A DNA stretch of 7,501 nt from NCBI GenBank assembly GCA_900551395.1, contig URVX01000052.1, positions 1-7,501 of the forward strand, given 5' to 3'. The position numbers were made by a program, and so were the translations under genes. The stretch's first letter is position 1, and each line of letters begins with the position of its first letter. Source of the DNA: an uncultured Subdoligranulum sp. Lineage in GTDB: Bacteria; Bacillota; Clostridia; Christensenellales; CAG-314. Shown here in pieces: positions 1 through 6,053 of this stretch. The notes below the pieces were generated by a model. The model was not told the origin of the DNA. It worked only from the letters and a program-made list of their open reading frames with translations, and made no database searches.

Positions 1-690
1 CCCGAAAAATATTTCCAGATTGTCGGCAACAAAAGATTGTTCGACAGAAGAGCCTCCGACGCCGTTAAATTCGTCCTCGACAGGCTGCAGATTGTTTAGT
101 TTAAAACGCCAGGATTCGTCAAGAAGCGTTTCGGTGTGTCCCGTATCCAATCCGAATAACATACACTCCGTTTTATAATTAAGCTTTATAGCGGGAAAAT
201 TAAAATATGACAGGTTATTTGTTTTTTTGTTGCTGCGTTTCGATACTGAATAAAGCTTGTTTTTCGTATCTATCCGCCAATAAAACCTCGAAATAATATC
301 CCACCCCAAAAGCATACGGGCAGGAAAAGCTCTTCCTTTCTCGTCAACGCCGAAATCTAAATAATTATCGGGAACTATTCCGACCTCTGAATTTTCTATC
401 GGCAAACCGCATATTTCCAAGCCGTTCAGATGACCTTTTTCAATCGTAAATAATTTTCCGTTGTTATTGCCTGCCGTCAGCCAACCGACCGTTTGAAAAT
501 CAAACCTTTTTGCAAGCGATTGAGAAATTATGCTGATTGACGCTCCCGTATCGAACAAGACTAAAATATCTTCGTCATGAACTTTTACGGTAATAAAAAT
601 CAAGCTGTCGAAAAGGTCGTTATTCAATCTATAAGTTTCTTTCATAAAACTAAGACCGTCCGCTGAATCGCTGTGTTGACGTACAAGCAT
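1..690 (-). CDS. Retropepsin/pepsin-like aspartyl protease, partial (3' end beyond window)
   Basis: The minus-strand frame is open from base 690 to base 1 (230 codons), so the C-terminus is missing. Two aspartic protease active-site motifs are visible: FDTGAS with Asp47, and LDTGHT with Asp182. A hydrophobic MLLGWDII (about 127-134) follows the first, as expected for the end of a retropepsin lobe. Two DTG motifs in one chain suggest a two-lobed protease that does not need to dimerise. No signal peptide or membrane segment is seen, so a cytoplasmic location is likely. The start is uncertain: neither the ATG at 690 nor the ATG at 645 (residue 16) has a convincing Shine-Dalgarno. A TATAAT overlaps the ATG at 690, which favours 645. 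The gene is richer in A+T than groEL, which may indicate separate acquisition. The family is clear from the motifs; its substrate is unknown. Confidence 0.8.
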   Translation of the reverse strand, partial: MLVRQHSDSADGLSFMKETYRLNNDLFDSLIFITVKVHDEDILVLFDTGASISIISQSLAKRFDFQTVGWLTAGNNNGKLFTIEKGHLNGLEICGLPIENSEVGIVPDNYLDFGVDEKGRAFPARMLLGWDIISRFYWRIDTKNKLYSVSKRSNKKTNNLSYFNFPAIKLNYKTECMLFGLDTGHTETLLDESWRFKLNNLQPVEDEFNGVGGSSVEQSFVADNLEIFFG

Positions 691-717
691 TATATCATAT
701 CGGATAAGAGAAAACAA
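689..717 (-). promoter_or_regulatory. Candidate extended -10 promoter for the aspartyl protease gene
   Basis: On the minus strand, TTGTTT (717-712) is followed after 17 bases by a perfect TATAAT (694-689), preceded by TGA, an extended -10 TGN. The -35 matches consensus only in TTG. Transcription would start near 682, inside the longest reading of the protease frame, which supports the internal ATG at 645 as the real start. Confidence 0.5.
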
Positions 718-788
718 GCGGTTATAATGTCGGTTTTAGCCTGAGCCTTGCAGCCTTCAGCCATTTTGTCCGTGCGGGGGAAAGAAAA

Positions 789-813
789 AAGGCGCGGCTG
801 TATACCGCGCCTT
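789..813 (-). terminator. Rho-independent terminator of groESL
   Basis: Read on the minus strand, a 9-bp perfect stem AAGGCGCGG/CCGCGCCTT closes a 7-base loop and runs straight into a T-rich tract (TTTTTTCTTTC counting the last stem bases). It lies about 90 bases past the groEL stop. On the plus strand the same hairpin is followed by AAATTTTTT, so it could also work in that direction, but no plus-strand gene leads into it. Confidence 0.85.
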
Positions 814-901
814 AAATTTTTTCAGAATAGGGCTAATCCCGAATTCCTTGGGGAGCTTCGGAAAAAGCCGTGCCGTTTTGTTGTTTGCGCATTGATTTAA
901 A

Positions 902-2524
902 TCAATACATGTCTCCGCCCATTTGCGGAGCGGGAGCGGGTGCGGGCTCGGGGATATCGGCGACCGCGCTTTCGGTGGTGAGCAGCGTGCTTGCAACGCT
1001 TGCGGCGTTCTGCAGAGCGCTTCTGGAAACCATGGCGGGGTCGATGATGCCGAACTTAATCATATCGCCGTAACGGTCGTTCAAAGCGTCGTAGCCGTAA
1101 TTTGCTTTGTTGCTGTTGACGACGTTGTAAACTATGACGCTGCCGTCGACTCCCGCGTTGGAGGCGATTTGCTTCATGGGGGACTGGATTGCCTGCGCGA
1201 TGATCAGCGCTCCGGTTTTTTCGTCGCCCTCGAGACCGTTGGCAAGCTCTTTTACGTCGTTGACCGCGCTTAAAAGCGCCACGCCGCCGCCTGCGACGAT
1301 GCCTTCCTCAACTGCGGCGCGCGTTGCGTTGAGAGCGTCCTCGATACGCAGCTTCTTTTCTTTCATTTCGATTTCGGTAGCCGCGCCGACGTTGATGACT
1401 GCAACTCCGCCCGCAAGCTTTGCAAGGCGTTCCTGATATTTTTCCTTGTCGTATTCGCTTGTCGTCTCTGCCGCAAGAGCCTTAATCTGTTTGACTCTCT
1501 GCGCGATTTCCTCGCTGCTTCCCGCGCCTTCGACGATAATGGTGTTTTCCTTGTCCACCTTTACCTGCTTTGCGCGTCCGAGCATATCTACGGTGGCGTC
1601 CTTGAGCTCGAGACCCAGCTCGCTGGTTATCACCTTGCCGCCGGTCAGGATAGCAATATCCTCGAGCATTGCCTTTCTTCTGTCGCCGAAGCCGGGCGCC
1701 TTGACCGCAACGCAGTTGAAGGAGCCGCGCAGCTTGTTGAGTATCAACGTCGTGAGAGCCTCGCCTTCGACGTCCTCCGCGATTATGAGCAGCTTCTGAC
1801 CTGTTTTGACAATCTGCTCAAGCAGGGGCAGCAGCTCCTGAATGGAAGAAATTTTCTTGTCCGTGATGAGAATATAGGGGTTGTCCAGCACGGCTTCCAT
1901 TTTTTCCATGTTTGTAGCCATGTAAGGGGAGCAATAGCCGCGGTCGAACTGCATGCCTTCAACTATATTCAGCTCGGTTTTCATGGTTTTGCTTTCTTCG
2001 ACGGTGATAACGCCGTCGTTGCCAACCTTTTCCATAGCGGTGCTTATCAGCTCGCCGATAACGCTGTCGCCTGCGGAAATGCTTGCCACCTGGGTTATGC
2101 TTTCCTTGTTGGTGATGGGCTTGCTGATTTTTCTGAGCTTTTCGACGCACGCATCGACAGCCTTGTCAATGCCTCTTTTGAGGATAATGGGATTTGCGCC
2201 CGCAGCCACGTTTTTGCTGCCTTCTTTGATAATCGCCTGCGCGAGAACAACTGCGGTGGTGGTGCCGTCGCCCGCGACGTCGTTGGTCTTGGTGGACACC
2301 TCTTTGATTATCTGCGCGCCCATGTTTTCGAACTCGTCCTTGAGCTCGATTTCTTTTGCGATAGTCACGCCGTCGTTGGTGATGAGGGGGCTGCCGTATT
2401 TGCGGTCGATGACCACGTTTCTGCCCTTGGGACCGAGTGTGATTTTAACGGTGTCGGCGAGCTGGTTTACGCCTGATTCGAGAGCGGTTCTAGCGTCCGT
2501 TCCGTATTTGATTTGTTTTGCCAT
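902..2524 (-). CDS. groEL: Chaperonin GroEL (Hsp60)
   Basis: This 540-residue protein has the usual length for bacterial GroEL, the ATP-driven cytosolic chaperonin that folds proteins inside a double heptameric ring capped by GroES. The N-terminus MAKQIKYGTDAR is typical. The ATP-site motif GDGTTT is at 85-90 with Asp86, preceded by TNDVA, and Asp51 matches the other conserved nucleotide-site aspartate. The chaperonin signature AAVEEGIVAGGG is present near residue 403. The tail is proline- and alanine-rich and ends QMGGDMY, so it lacks a long Gly-Gly-Met repeat. The start is set by AAGGAG at 2540-2535 (minus strand), ten bases upstream of the ATG. It is the second gene of the groES-groEL operon, 36 bases after groES, and is expected to share its CIRCE/HrcA control. 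Identification is near certain. Confidence 0.99.
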   Translation of the reverse strand: MAKQIKYGTDARTALESGVNQLADTVKITLGPKGRNVVIDRKYGSPLITNDGVTIAKEIELKDEFENMGAQIIKEVSTKTNDVAGDGTTTAVVLAQAIIKEGSKNVAAGANPIILKRGIDKAVDACVEKLRKISKPITNKESITQVASISAGDSVIGELISTAMEKVGNDGVITVEESKTMKTELNIVEGMQFDRGYCSPYMATNMEKMEAVLDNPYILITDKKISSIQELLPLLEQIVKTGQKLLIIAEDVEGEALTTLILNKLRGSFNCVAVKAPGFGDRRKAMLEDIAILTGGKVITSELGLELKDATVDMLGRAKQVKVDKENTIIVEGAGSSEEIAQRVKQIKALAAETTSEYDKEKYQERLAKLAGGVAVINVGAATEIEMKEKKLRIEDALNATRAAVEEGIVAGGGVALLSAVNDVKELANGLEGDEKTGALIIAQAIQSPMKQIASNAGVDGSVIVYNVVNSNKANYGYDALNDRYGDMIKFGIIDPAMVSRSALQNAASVASTLLTTESAVADIPEPAPAPAPQMGGDMY

Positions 2525-2560
2525 AATTTTTTTGCTCCTTATTTCGCATTAAGCTTGAAT

Positions 2561-2845
2561 TTATTCCACTATAGCCAGAATGTCGCTTTGTCTTATGATA
2601 ACGACTTCCTTGCCTTCCACCTTGAATTCGCTGCCGCTGTACTTGGCAAACAGAATTTTGTCTCCGGGCTTGACCTGCATGACGACCTCTTTTCCGTCCA
2701 GATTGCCGCCGGGACCCACTGCGATGACTTCGGCGATTTCGCTCTTTTCCTGAGCCGTGCTGGGCAGGAAAAAGCTGCCTTTCTTTTCTTCCTTCTCTTC
2801 GATAATCTTGACGACTACCTTGTCGAACAACGGTTTTAATTTCAT
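2561..2845 (-). CDS. groES: Co-chaperonin GroES (Hsp10)
   Basis: This 94-residue protein has the standard GroES length. GroES forms the heptameric lid of the GroEL chamber in the cytosol. The N-terminus MKLKPLFDKVVVK and the segment GPGGNLDGKE followed by VKPGDKILFAKYSGSEFK are family hallmarks. The mobile loop that docks on GroEL is the region around residues 17-34 and contains EEKKGSFFLPSTAQEK. Here the usual G-G-[IL]-hydrophobic motif reads GSFFLP, a mild departure. AAGGAG at 2860-2855 on the minus strand is a good ribosome binding site, nine bases upstream of the ATG. It is the first gene of the operon, and its leader carries the CIRCE operator and a consensus promoter. Confidence 0.98.
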   Translation of the reverse strand: MKLKPLFDKVVVKIIEEKEEKKGSFFLPSTAQEKSEIAEVIAVGPGGNLDGKEVVMQVKPGDKILFAKYSGSEFKVEGKEVVIIRQSDILAIVE

Positions 2846-2873
2846 ATATAAAGTCTCCTTTTTTCCGTACTAT

Positions 2874-2900
2874 TTAGCACTCAAGCTCGTTGACTGCTAA
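2874..2900. promoter_or_regulatory. CIRCE operator (HrcA binding site)
   Basis: TTAGCACTC, nine spacer bases, then GACTGCTAA. This matches the CIRCE consensus TTAGCACTC-N9-GAGTGCTAA at 17 of 18 arm positions. The only departure is C for G in the third base of the right arm. It lies just downstream of the groES -10 box and overlaps the probable start of transcription, the usual place for HrcA repression of groESL. An hrcA gene is not in this window. Confidence 0.95.
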
Positions 2901-2911
2901 ATTCTATATAT

Positions 2912-2939
2912 ATTATAAACGCCGAAAACTATTTGTCAA
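2912..2939 (-). promoter_or_regulatory. Sigma-A-type promoter of groES-groEL
   Basis: On the minus strand, a perfect TTGACA (2939-2934) and a perfect TATAAT (2917-2912) are separated by 16 bases. Upstream (about 2940-2985) lie several A and T tracts that could act as an UP element. Transcription would begin near 2905, immediately before the CIRCE operator. Confidence 0.9.
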
Positions 2940-3061
2940 GAAAAAAACGAGTAAAAGTTTCGATTTTTTTGTAATTTTTTTGCTTGTCAGTTCAATTTGA
3001 ATTTTCATTTTAAAGTACGCATACCGCGCCGTCGGCAGGTCGGGAAAAAAGCGTTTTTGAT

Positions 3062-3090
3062 TTGACCGCGTTTCCGTATTGTGCTAAAAT
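3062..3090 (+). promoter_or_regulatory. Candidate promoter of the dCMP deaminase gene
   Basis: TTGACC (3062-3067) and TAAAAT (3085-3090) are spaced by 17 bases, each one mismatch from consensus. Transcription would start near 3097, leaving a leader of only about 16 bases with the ribosome binding site at its very 5' end. That is short but workable. Confidence 0.5.
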
Positions 3091-3096
3091 AAAACA

Positions 3097-3102
3097 AGAG
3101 GA
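3097..3102 (+). promoter_or_regulatory. Ribosome binding site deciding the dCMP deaminase start
   Basis: AGAGGA lies ten bases before the ATG at 3113. It favours that start over an upstream in-frame start at 3062, which coincides with the -35 box. The nearer ATG at 3105 is out of frame. Confidence 0.6.
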
Positions 3103-3112
3103 AAATGGTTTT

Positions 3113-3577
3113 ATGGACAAGTGGGACAGAAGATTTATGGAGCTTGCTTACACGGTTGCGGGTTGGTCGAGCTGTTTTCAGGAAAACAGACAAATCGGGG
3201 CGGTGGTCGTCAGGGACAAGAGAATTTTGACGACGGGCTACAACGGCGCGCCGGGCAACGTAAGAAGCTGCAGGGAAAGAGGAGAGTGCCTGAGACGGAA
3301 AATGAATATTCCTTCGGGTACCAGGCAGGAGCTGTGCTATGCGGTGCACGCGGAGCAAAACGCCATTATTCAGGCGGCGCGCATAGGAGTCCCTCTTGCG
3401 GGGGCGACGCTTTACTGCACGCATCAGCCCTGCGTCATCTGCGCCAAAATCATTATCAACGCAGGCATAACGCGCGTGGTGTTCGCGGAGGGCTATCCCG
3501 ACAAATTCGCGCTTGAATTGTTTGCGGAAGCGGGAGTCGCGATAGAACGGCTGGAAAAAAACGCGGACGACAAATGA
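3113..3577 (+). CDS. Deoxycytidylate (dCMP) deaminase, ComEB-like
   Basis: A 154-residue cytosolic zinc enzyme that should deaminate dCMP to dUMP, feeding thymidylate synthesis. The family signature TGYNGAP is at 41-47. The zinc and catalytic motif HAEQNA has ligand His79 and proton-shuttle Glu81. The second zinc motif PCVIC supplies Cys107 and Cys110. Extra cysteines at 53, 59 and 75 resemble those found in many bacterial homologues. The N-terminus WDRRFMELAYTVAGWSSC fits ComEB-type dCMP deaminases better than the riboflavin or tRNA adenosine deaminase relatives. The start at 3113 is chosen because an AGAGGA site precedes it and the family begins at WDRRFM; the longer reading would add 17 residues of non-conserved sequence. 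The gene stands alone, with a promoter before it and a hairpin terminator directly after it. Confidence 0.93.
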   Translation: MDKWDRRFMELAYTVAGWSSCFQENRQIGAVVVRDKRILTTGYNGAPGNVRSCRERGECLRRKMNIPSGTRQELCYAVHAEQNAIIQAARIGVPLAGATLYCTHQPCVICAKIIINAGITRVVFAEGYPDKFALELFAEAGVAIERLEKNADDK

Positions 3578-3597
3578 AAGCCGAAAGACCGGAAAGG

Positions 3598-3619
3598 AAA
3601 GGACGTTTTTGCGTCCTTT
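3598..3619 (+). terminator. Rho-independent terminator after dCMP deaminase
   Basis: AAAGGACG pairs with CGTCCTTT (8 bp) across a 6-base loop, followed by TGTTATTT. The T tract is interrupted, so termination may be partial. It sits 20 bases past the deaminase stop and just before the SPOR protein gene. Confidence 0.65.
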
Positions 3620-3655
3620 TGTTATTTGCGGAAAAAAATCGGCATAAGCTGTATT

Positions 3656-4435
3656 ATGCAGAGAAAGGTATACGACTATTCCGCATATTCCTACGCCAGA
3701 AAGAAGCAGAACGCGGGCAGAAGGAGAACGCGATACGAAACCATGCGCTTCATTGCCGTTGCCCTGATTTGTCTGCTTGTGGGAATTCTGCTTTATACCA
3801 ACCTGCACAAATCGTCCAAAATCACTCTTTCGGCAAAAAAATACTACGCCGTAGAAGTAGGGAGCTTCGCTTCCGAAGCCACGGCGCTTTATTTCGCGTC
3901 CACGATAAAAAACCGCGGCGGAGCGGGCGGAGTGTTTTACGACGGCAGCTACAGGGTGTTCGCTTCCGTTTATCTATCCAAAGACGACGCGCAGAGCGTG
4001 ACTCAGAAAATGCTGGACTCCGACCTTAACGGCAAAATGTACGTTTTCGAGTTCAAAAAGACAAGAATAGATTTTTCGGACGGAAAAACGCTGTTTTTAA
4101 AAGAGCTTGCCAACAGCTTTACCGCGTTTTTGGAGGTTTTGCTTGCGGCAAGCCTGGACTACGACATGGATTCCATAAGCGGCAGCGAAATAATGCAGAT
4201 GATGGACAATGCGCTGCACGACATAGAAGCTTATTACGAAAAGCTCGCAAAGCTCGTGGACGACGAGGCGAAGGATACCGCGCTGCACAAAATGCAGGAC
4301 TTTCTGCTGGAGCAGAAGACTGTTGCGGGGCAGCTCAAGGGCGGAACGATAGACGGCAAGGATGTGAAGACCGCCTGCTTCGATATGCTGCTTATCTGCG
4401 AAAAGCTGTACTCTTATTACGGCTCGGCTGGATGA
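3656..4435 (+). CDS. Membrane-anchored SPOR-domain protein
   Basis: A 259-residue protein read from the ATG at 3656. Residues 1-30 are basic and polar (KK and RRR clusters) and probably cytoplasmic. Residues 31-49 (FIAVALICLLVGILLY) form one membrane segment. Residues about 63-133 fit a SPOR domain, with YYAVEVGSF at the start, an alternating small-residue helix, GGVFYDGSYRVFASVY in the middle and KMYVFEF at the end. SPOR domains bind denuded glycan strands of peptidoglycan, so the bulk of the protein should face the cell wall. Residues about 145-255 are predicted mostly helical and match no domain I recognise. The start is uncertain: a TTG at 3626 would add ten residues, neither start has a strong ribosome binding site, and the ATG at 3743 would remove the basic tail. 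A role in division or cell-wall remodelling is inferred from the domain only. Confidence 0.75.
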   Translation: MQRKVYDYSAYSYARKKQNAGRRRTRYETMRFIAVALICLLVGILLYTNLHKSSKITLSAKKYYAVEVGSFASEATALYFASTIKNRGGAGGVFYDGSYRVFASVYLSKDDAQSVTQKMLDSDLNGKMYVFEFKKTRIDFSDGKTLFLKELANSFTAFLEVLLAASLDYDMDSISGSEIMQMMDNALHDIEAYYEKLAKLVDDEAKDTALHKMQDFLLEQKTVAGQLKGGTIDGKDVKTACFDMLLICEKLYSYYGSAG

Positions 4436-4651
4436 ATTGCCTGAAATTACCAAAAAACAGGCTGGAAAAATGTGTTATTATACATTGAAGCCTATTATTA
4501 TGAATTTGCAGCAAACGATTTCATTGCAGCAAAGGAGAGGGAAAAATCCCAATTTTCAATACATACTAATTTAATAGGTTATTTTTTGTCGGCAAACTGA
4601 ATATTGTTCATAAAATACTTTGGAATTGCCAAAAAAAAAGCCTGTTTAGCG
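4436..4651. other. Non-coding gap before the hydrogenase-associated operon
   Basis: These 216 A+T-rich bases hold no convincing gene or terminator. The stretch contains a 10-base direct repeat TTGCAGCAAA (4506-4515 and 4524-4533). A 24-codon frame from the ATG at 4500 spans the repeats but has no good ribosome binding site. A weak GCCTG/CAGGC pair (4439-4443 with 4458-4462) follows the SPOR gene but lacks a T tract. Confidence 0.5.
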
Positions 4652-4680
4652 TTGACAAAAATGTATGAAAATGCGATAAT
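4652..4680 (+). promoter_or_regulatory. Promoter of the NuoE-like/HydS-like operon
   Basis: A perfect TTGACA (4652-4657) and GATAAT (4675-4680) are spaced by 17 bases. Transcription should start near 4687, giving a leader of about 62 bases. No terminator or other strong promoter is seen between the five genes that follow, so this probably drives the whole cluster. Confidence 0.85.
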
Positions 4681-4696
4681 CTTCAATGAACGGGCA

Positions 4697-4719
4697 TTTG
4701 TCCGAACCAAAACGACAAA
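4697..4719. repeat. Inverted repeat in the operon leader, possible operator
   Basis: TTTGTC and GACAAA are perfect 6-base inverted arms separated by 11 bases, about 10 to 32 bases past the expected transcription start. The position suits a repressor site. The arms are short, and I do not recognise the motif as a known operator such as Rex. Confidence 0.35.
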
Positions 4720-4735
4720 AACGAAAAAATTTACC

Positions 4736-4742
4736 AGAGGAG
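4736..4742 (+). promoter_or_regulatory. Ribosome binding site deciding the NuoE-like start
   Basis: AGAGGAG ends six bases before the ATG at 4749, strong enough to choose this start over the in-frame ATG at 4686. Confidence 0.8.
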
Positions 4743-4748
4743 AACAAA

Positions 4749-5246
4749 ATGAGTAAAATTTGTCAGATTCCTTTTCAGGAAACAGAGCAGCAGGCAAAGA
4801 AGCTTGCCGAAGTCATTGCCAAGCACAAAAAAGTGCCGGGCGCGGTCATGCCCGTGCTGCAGCAGGCGCAGGACATTTACGGCTATCTGCCTTACGAGGT
4901 TATGCAGCGCATAGCGGACGGACTGGACACCTCTATGGAAGAGATTTACGGCGTCGCGACTTTTTACGCTCAGTTTTCGCTTTATCCCAAAGGACAGTAC
5001 AACGTCAGCGTTTGTCTGGGGACGGCGTGCTACGTCAAATCCAGCGGCGAGGTCATGGACAAGCTCAAGAGCCTGCTCGGCGTTAAGGAAGGCGAAATCA
5101 CTCCCGACGGCAGATTTTCCATTCAGGCAACTCGCTGCATAGGCTGCTGCGGCTTGGCTCCCGTTCTCACAGTCAACGAGGAGGTTTACGGCAAGGTGAC
5201 CGTAGCCGACGTCGAGGGCATTATCAATACATACAGAAACAAATAA
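4749..5246 (+). CDS. NuoE/HydC-like thioredoxin-fold [2Fe-2S] protein
   Basis: A 165-residue cytosolic protein of the complex I 24-kDa/NuoE family, which also includes HydC of bifurcating [FeFe] hydrogenases. It has the N-terminal helical half (HKKVPGAVMPVLQQAQDIYGYLP, followed by EEIYGVATFYAQF) and a thioredoxin-like half carrying the [2Fe-2S] ligands: Cys89 and Cys94 (C-x4-C in CLGTAC), and Cys130 and Cys134 (C-x3-C in CIGCC). Its role is one-electron transfer to or from a partner, either an NAD(P)H-linked subunit or the HydS-like protein downstream. AGAGGAG at 4736-4742 places the start at 4749; an upstream in-frame ATG at 4686 lies at the transcription start and is not used. It is first in the operon and ends 14 bases before the next gene. 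The family is certain; whether it belongs to a hydrogenase complex or a sensor is inferred. Confidence 0.95.
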   Translation: MSKICQIPFQETEQQAKKLAEVIAKHKKVPGAVMPVLQQAQDIYGYLPYEVMQRIADGLDTSMEEIYGVATFYAQFSLYPKGQYNVSVCLGTACYVKSSGEVMDKLKSLLGVKEGEITPDGRFSIQATRCIGCCGLAPVLTVNEEVYGKVTVADVEGIINTYRNK

Positions 5247-5260
5247 GGAAAAATCCGAAA

Positions 5261-5611
5261 ATGACATTGAAGGAAATTTCGACCGTTCTCAACGCCCGCG
5301 TGCTGTGCGGCGGCGAAGACGCTTTGAACACCGAAGTCGCCTCTGCGTGCGGCAGCGATATGATGTCCGATGTTTTGGCTTACGTCAAGGATCAGGGCAT
5401 ATTGCTCACCGGTCTGATAAACCCGCAGGTTGTGCGCACCGCCCTGATGATGGATATGAAATGTATCTGCTTTGTCAGAGGCAAGCAGCCGGACGAAAAA
5501 ATTCTGGAAATCGCCCGTGAAAACGGCATAGTCGTGCTTTCTACGGACGAAAGGATGTATTCGGCTTGCGGCAAGCTTTACGCTATGGGGTTAAACGGAG
5601 AGGACAGATGA
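5261..5611 (+). CDS. DRTGG-domain protein (first copy)
   Basis: A 116-residue soluble protein resembling the small stand-alone DRTGG-domain proteins, related to the N-terminal region of HPr kinase/phosphorylase and found beside hydrogenase genes in Clostridia. The recognisable core runs from about SDMMSDVLAYVKDQGILLTG (32-51) through VVRTALMMDMKCICFVRGKQPD (57-78) to GIVVLSTDERMYSACGKLY (89-107), an alternating alpha/beta pattern. It has no kinase P-loop, so it is probably a ligand-binding or protein-binding regulator, not an enzyme. An AAGGA precedes the ATG by about ten bases. It overlaps the next gene by four bases (ATGA), suggesting translational coupling to the HATPase. The second DRTGG gene at 7290 is a divergent relative. 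Function is unproven in this family. Confidence 0.85.
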   Translation: MTLKEISTVLNARVLCGGEDALNTEVASACGSDMMSDVLAYVKDQGILLTGLINPQVVRTALMMDMKCICFVRGKQPDEKILEIARENGIVVLSTDERMYSACGKLYAMGLNGEDR

Positions 5612-6027
5612 CCGATTTAGTCTGGGACTTCGAGGTGGACGGAGGCAATTTCGAGCTTGCCGGCTCCGCGTCGCAGACCACCAAATCGAGACTGAAGCAG
5701 CTGGGGCTGCCCAACGAAACGGTGAGAAAGGTGATTATCGCCATGTACGAGGGCGAAATCAATATGGTTATTCACGCCAACGGCGGAACCGCAACCGTGT
5801 TTGTGGGACCTCAGGAAATAAAGGTCGTCCTCAAGGATACGGGAAAGGGTATAGAGAATATTCCTTTGGCTATGAAGGAGGGCTATTCCACGGCATCGAG
5901 CGAAATCCGCGATTTGGGTTTCGGCGCGGGCATGGGACTGCCCAACATGAAAAAGTATTCCGACGAAATGGATATAAAGTCGACGGTGGGCGTGGGTACC
6001 ACCATCACCATGAGGTTCGCTATCTGA
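5608..6027 (+). CDS. RsbW/SpoIIAB-type HATPase (anti-sigma-factor-like Ser/Thr kinase)
   Basis: A 139-residue single-domain GHKL ATPase. The N box is in EGEINMVIHANGG (about 49-61), the G1 box is DTGKGI (Asp-x-Gly-x-Gly) near 81-86, and the G2 box is GFGAGMGLPNM near 109-119. The lack of a histidine phosphoacceptor domain and the small size fit the anti-sigma factor/serine kinase group (RsbW, SpoIIAB), not a classical sensor kinase. The start codon overlaps the stop of the DRTGG gene as ATGA and is preceded by GGAGAGGA, so this start is well supported against an upstream in-frame ATG at 5566. It lies between a DRTGG gene and the HydS-like gene, so it may relay the sensor's state. No cognate sigma factor or anti-anti-sigma factor is visible in the window, so its target is unknown. 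Confidence 0.88.
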   Translation: MTDLVWDFEVDGGNFELAGSASQTTKSRLKQLGLPNETVRKVIIAMYEGEINMVIHANGGTATVFVGPQEIKVVLKDTGKGIENIPLAMKEGYSTASSEIRDLGFGAGMGLPNMKKYSDEMDIKSTVGVGTTITMRFAI

Positions 6028-6053
6028 TTTGACAGCGGACGAAGCGGGCGAAA

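Noticed and set aside
1953..2552. Long plus-strand open frame (199 codons) opposite groEL
   Set aside because: It is the complement of a highly conserved groEL coding region in a codon-biased gene; its translation is low-complexity Ser/Leu/Thr-rich with no family resemblance.
3045..3059. AAAAAA-GCG-TTTTT inverted repeat upstream of dCMP deaminase
   Set aside because: The stem is pure A:T with a 3-base loop; it is too weak to be a terminator and no gene leads into it.
3005..3808. 267-codon minus-strand frame opposite dCMP deaminase
   Set aside because: It is antisense to clear dCMP deaminase coding sequence and runs through its promoter and terminator; the translation is Arg-rich and featureless.
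4439..4462. Possible terminator after the SPOR gene (GCCTG/CAGGC)
   Set aside because: The stem is only 5 bp with a 14-base loop and no T tract follows.
4618..4640. TTTGG/CCAAA hairpin next to an A run
   Set aside because: The stem is 5 bp; the run is A on the plus strand and precedes the stem as T on the minus strand, so neither direction makes a terminator.
4579..4797. 72-codon minus-strand frame over the operon promoter
   Set aside because: It spans a consensus plus-strand promoter and the start of the NuoE-like gene and has no ribosome binding site; probably chance in A+T-rich DNA.
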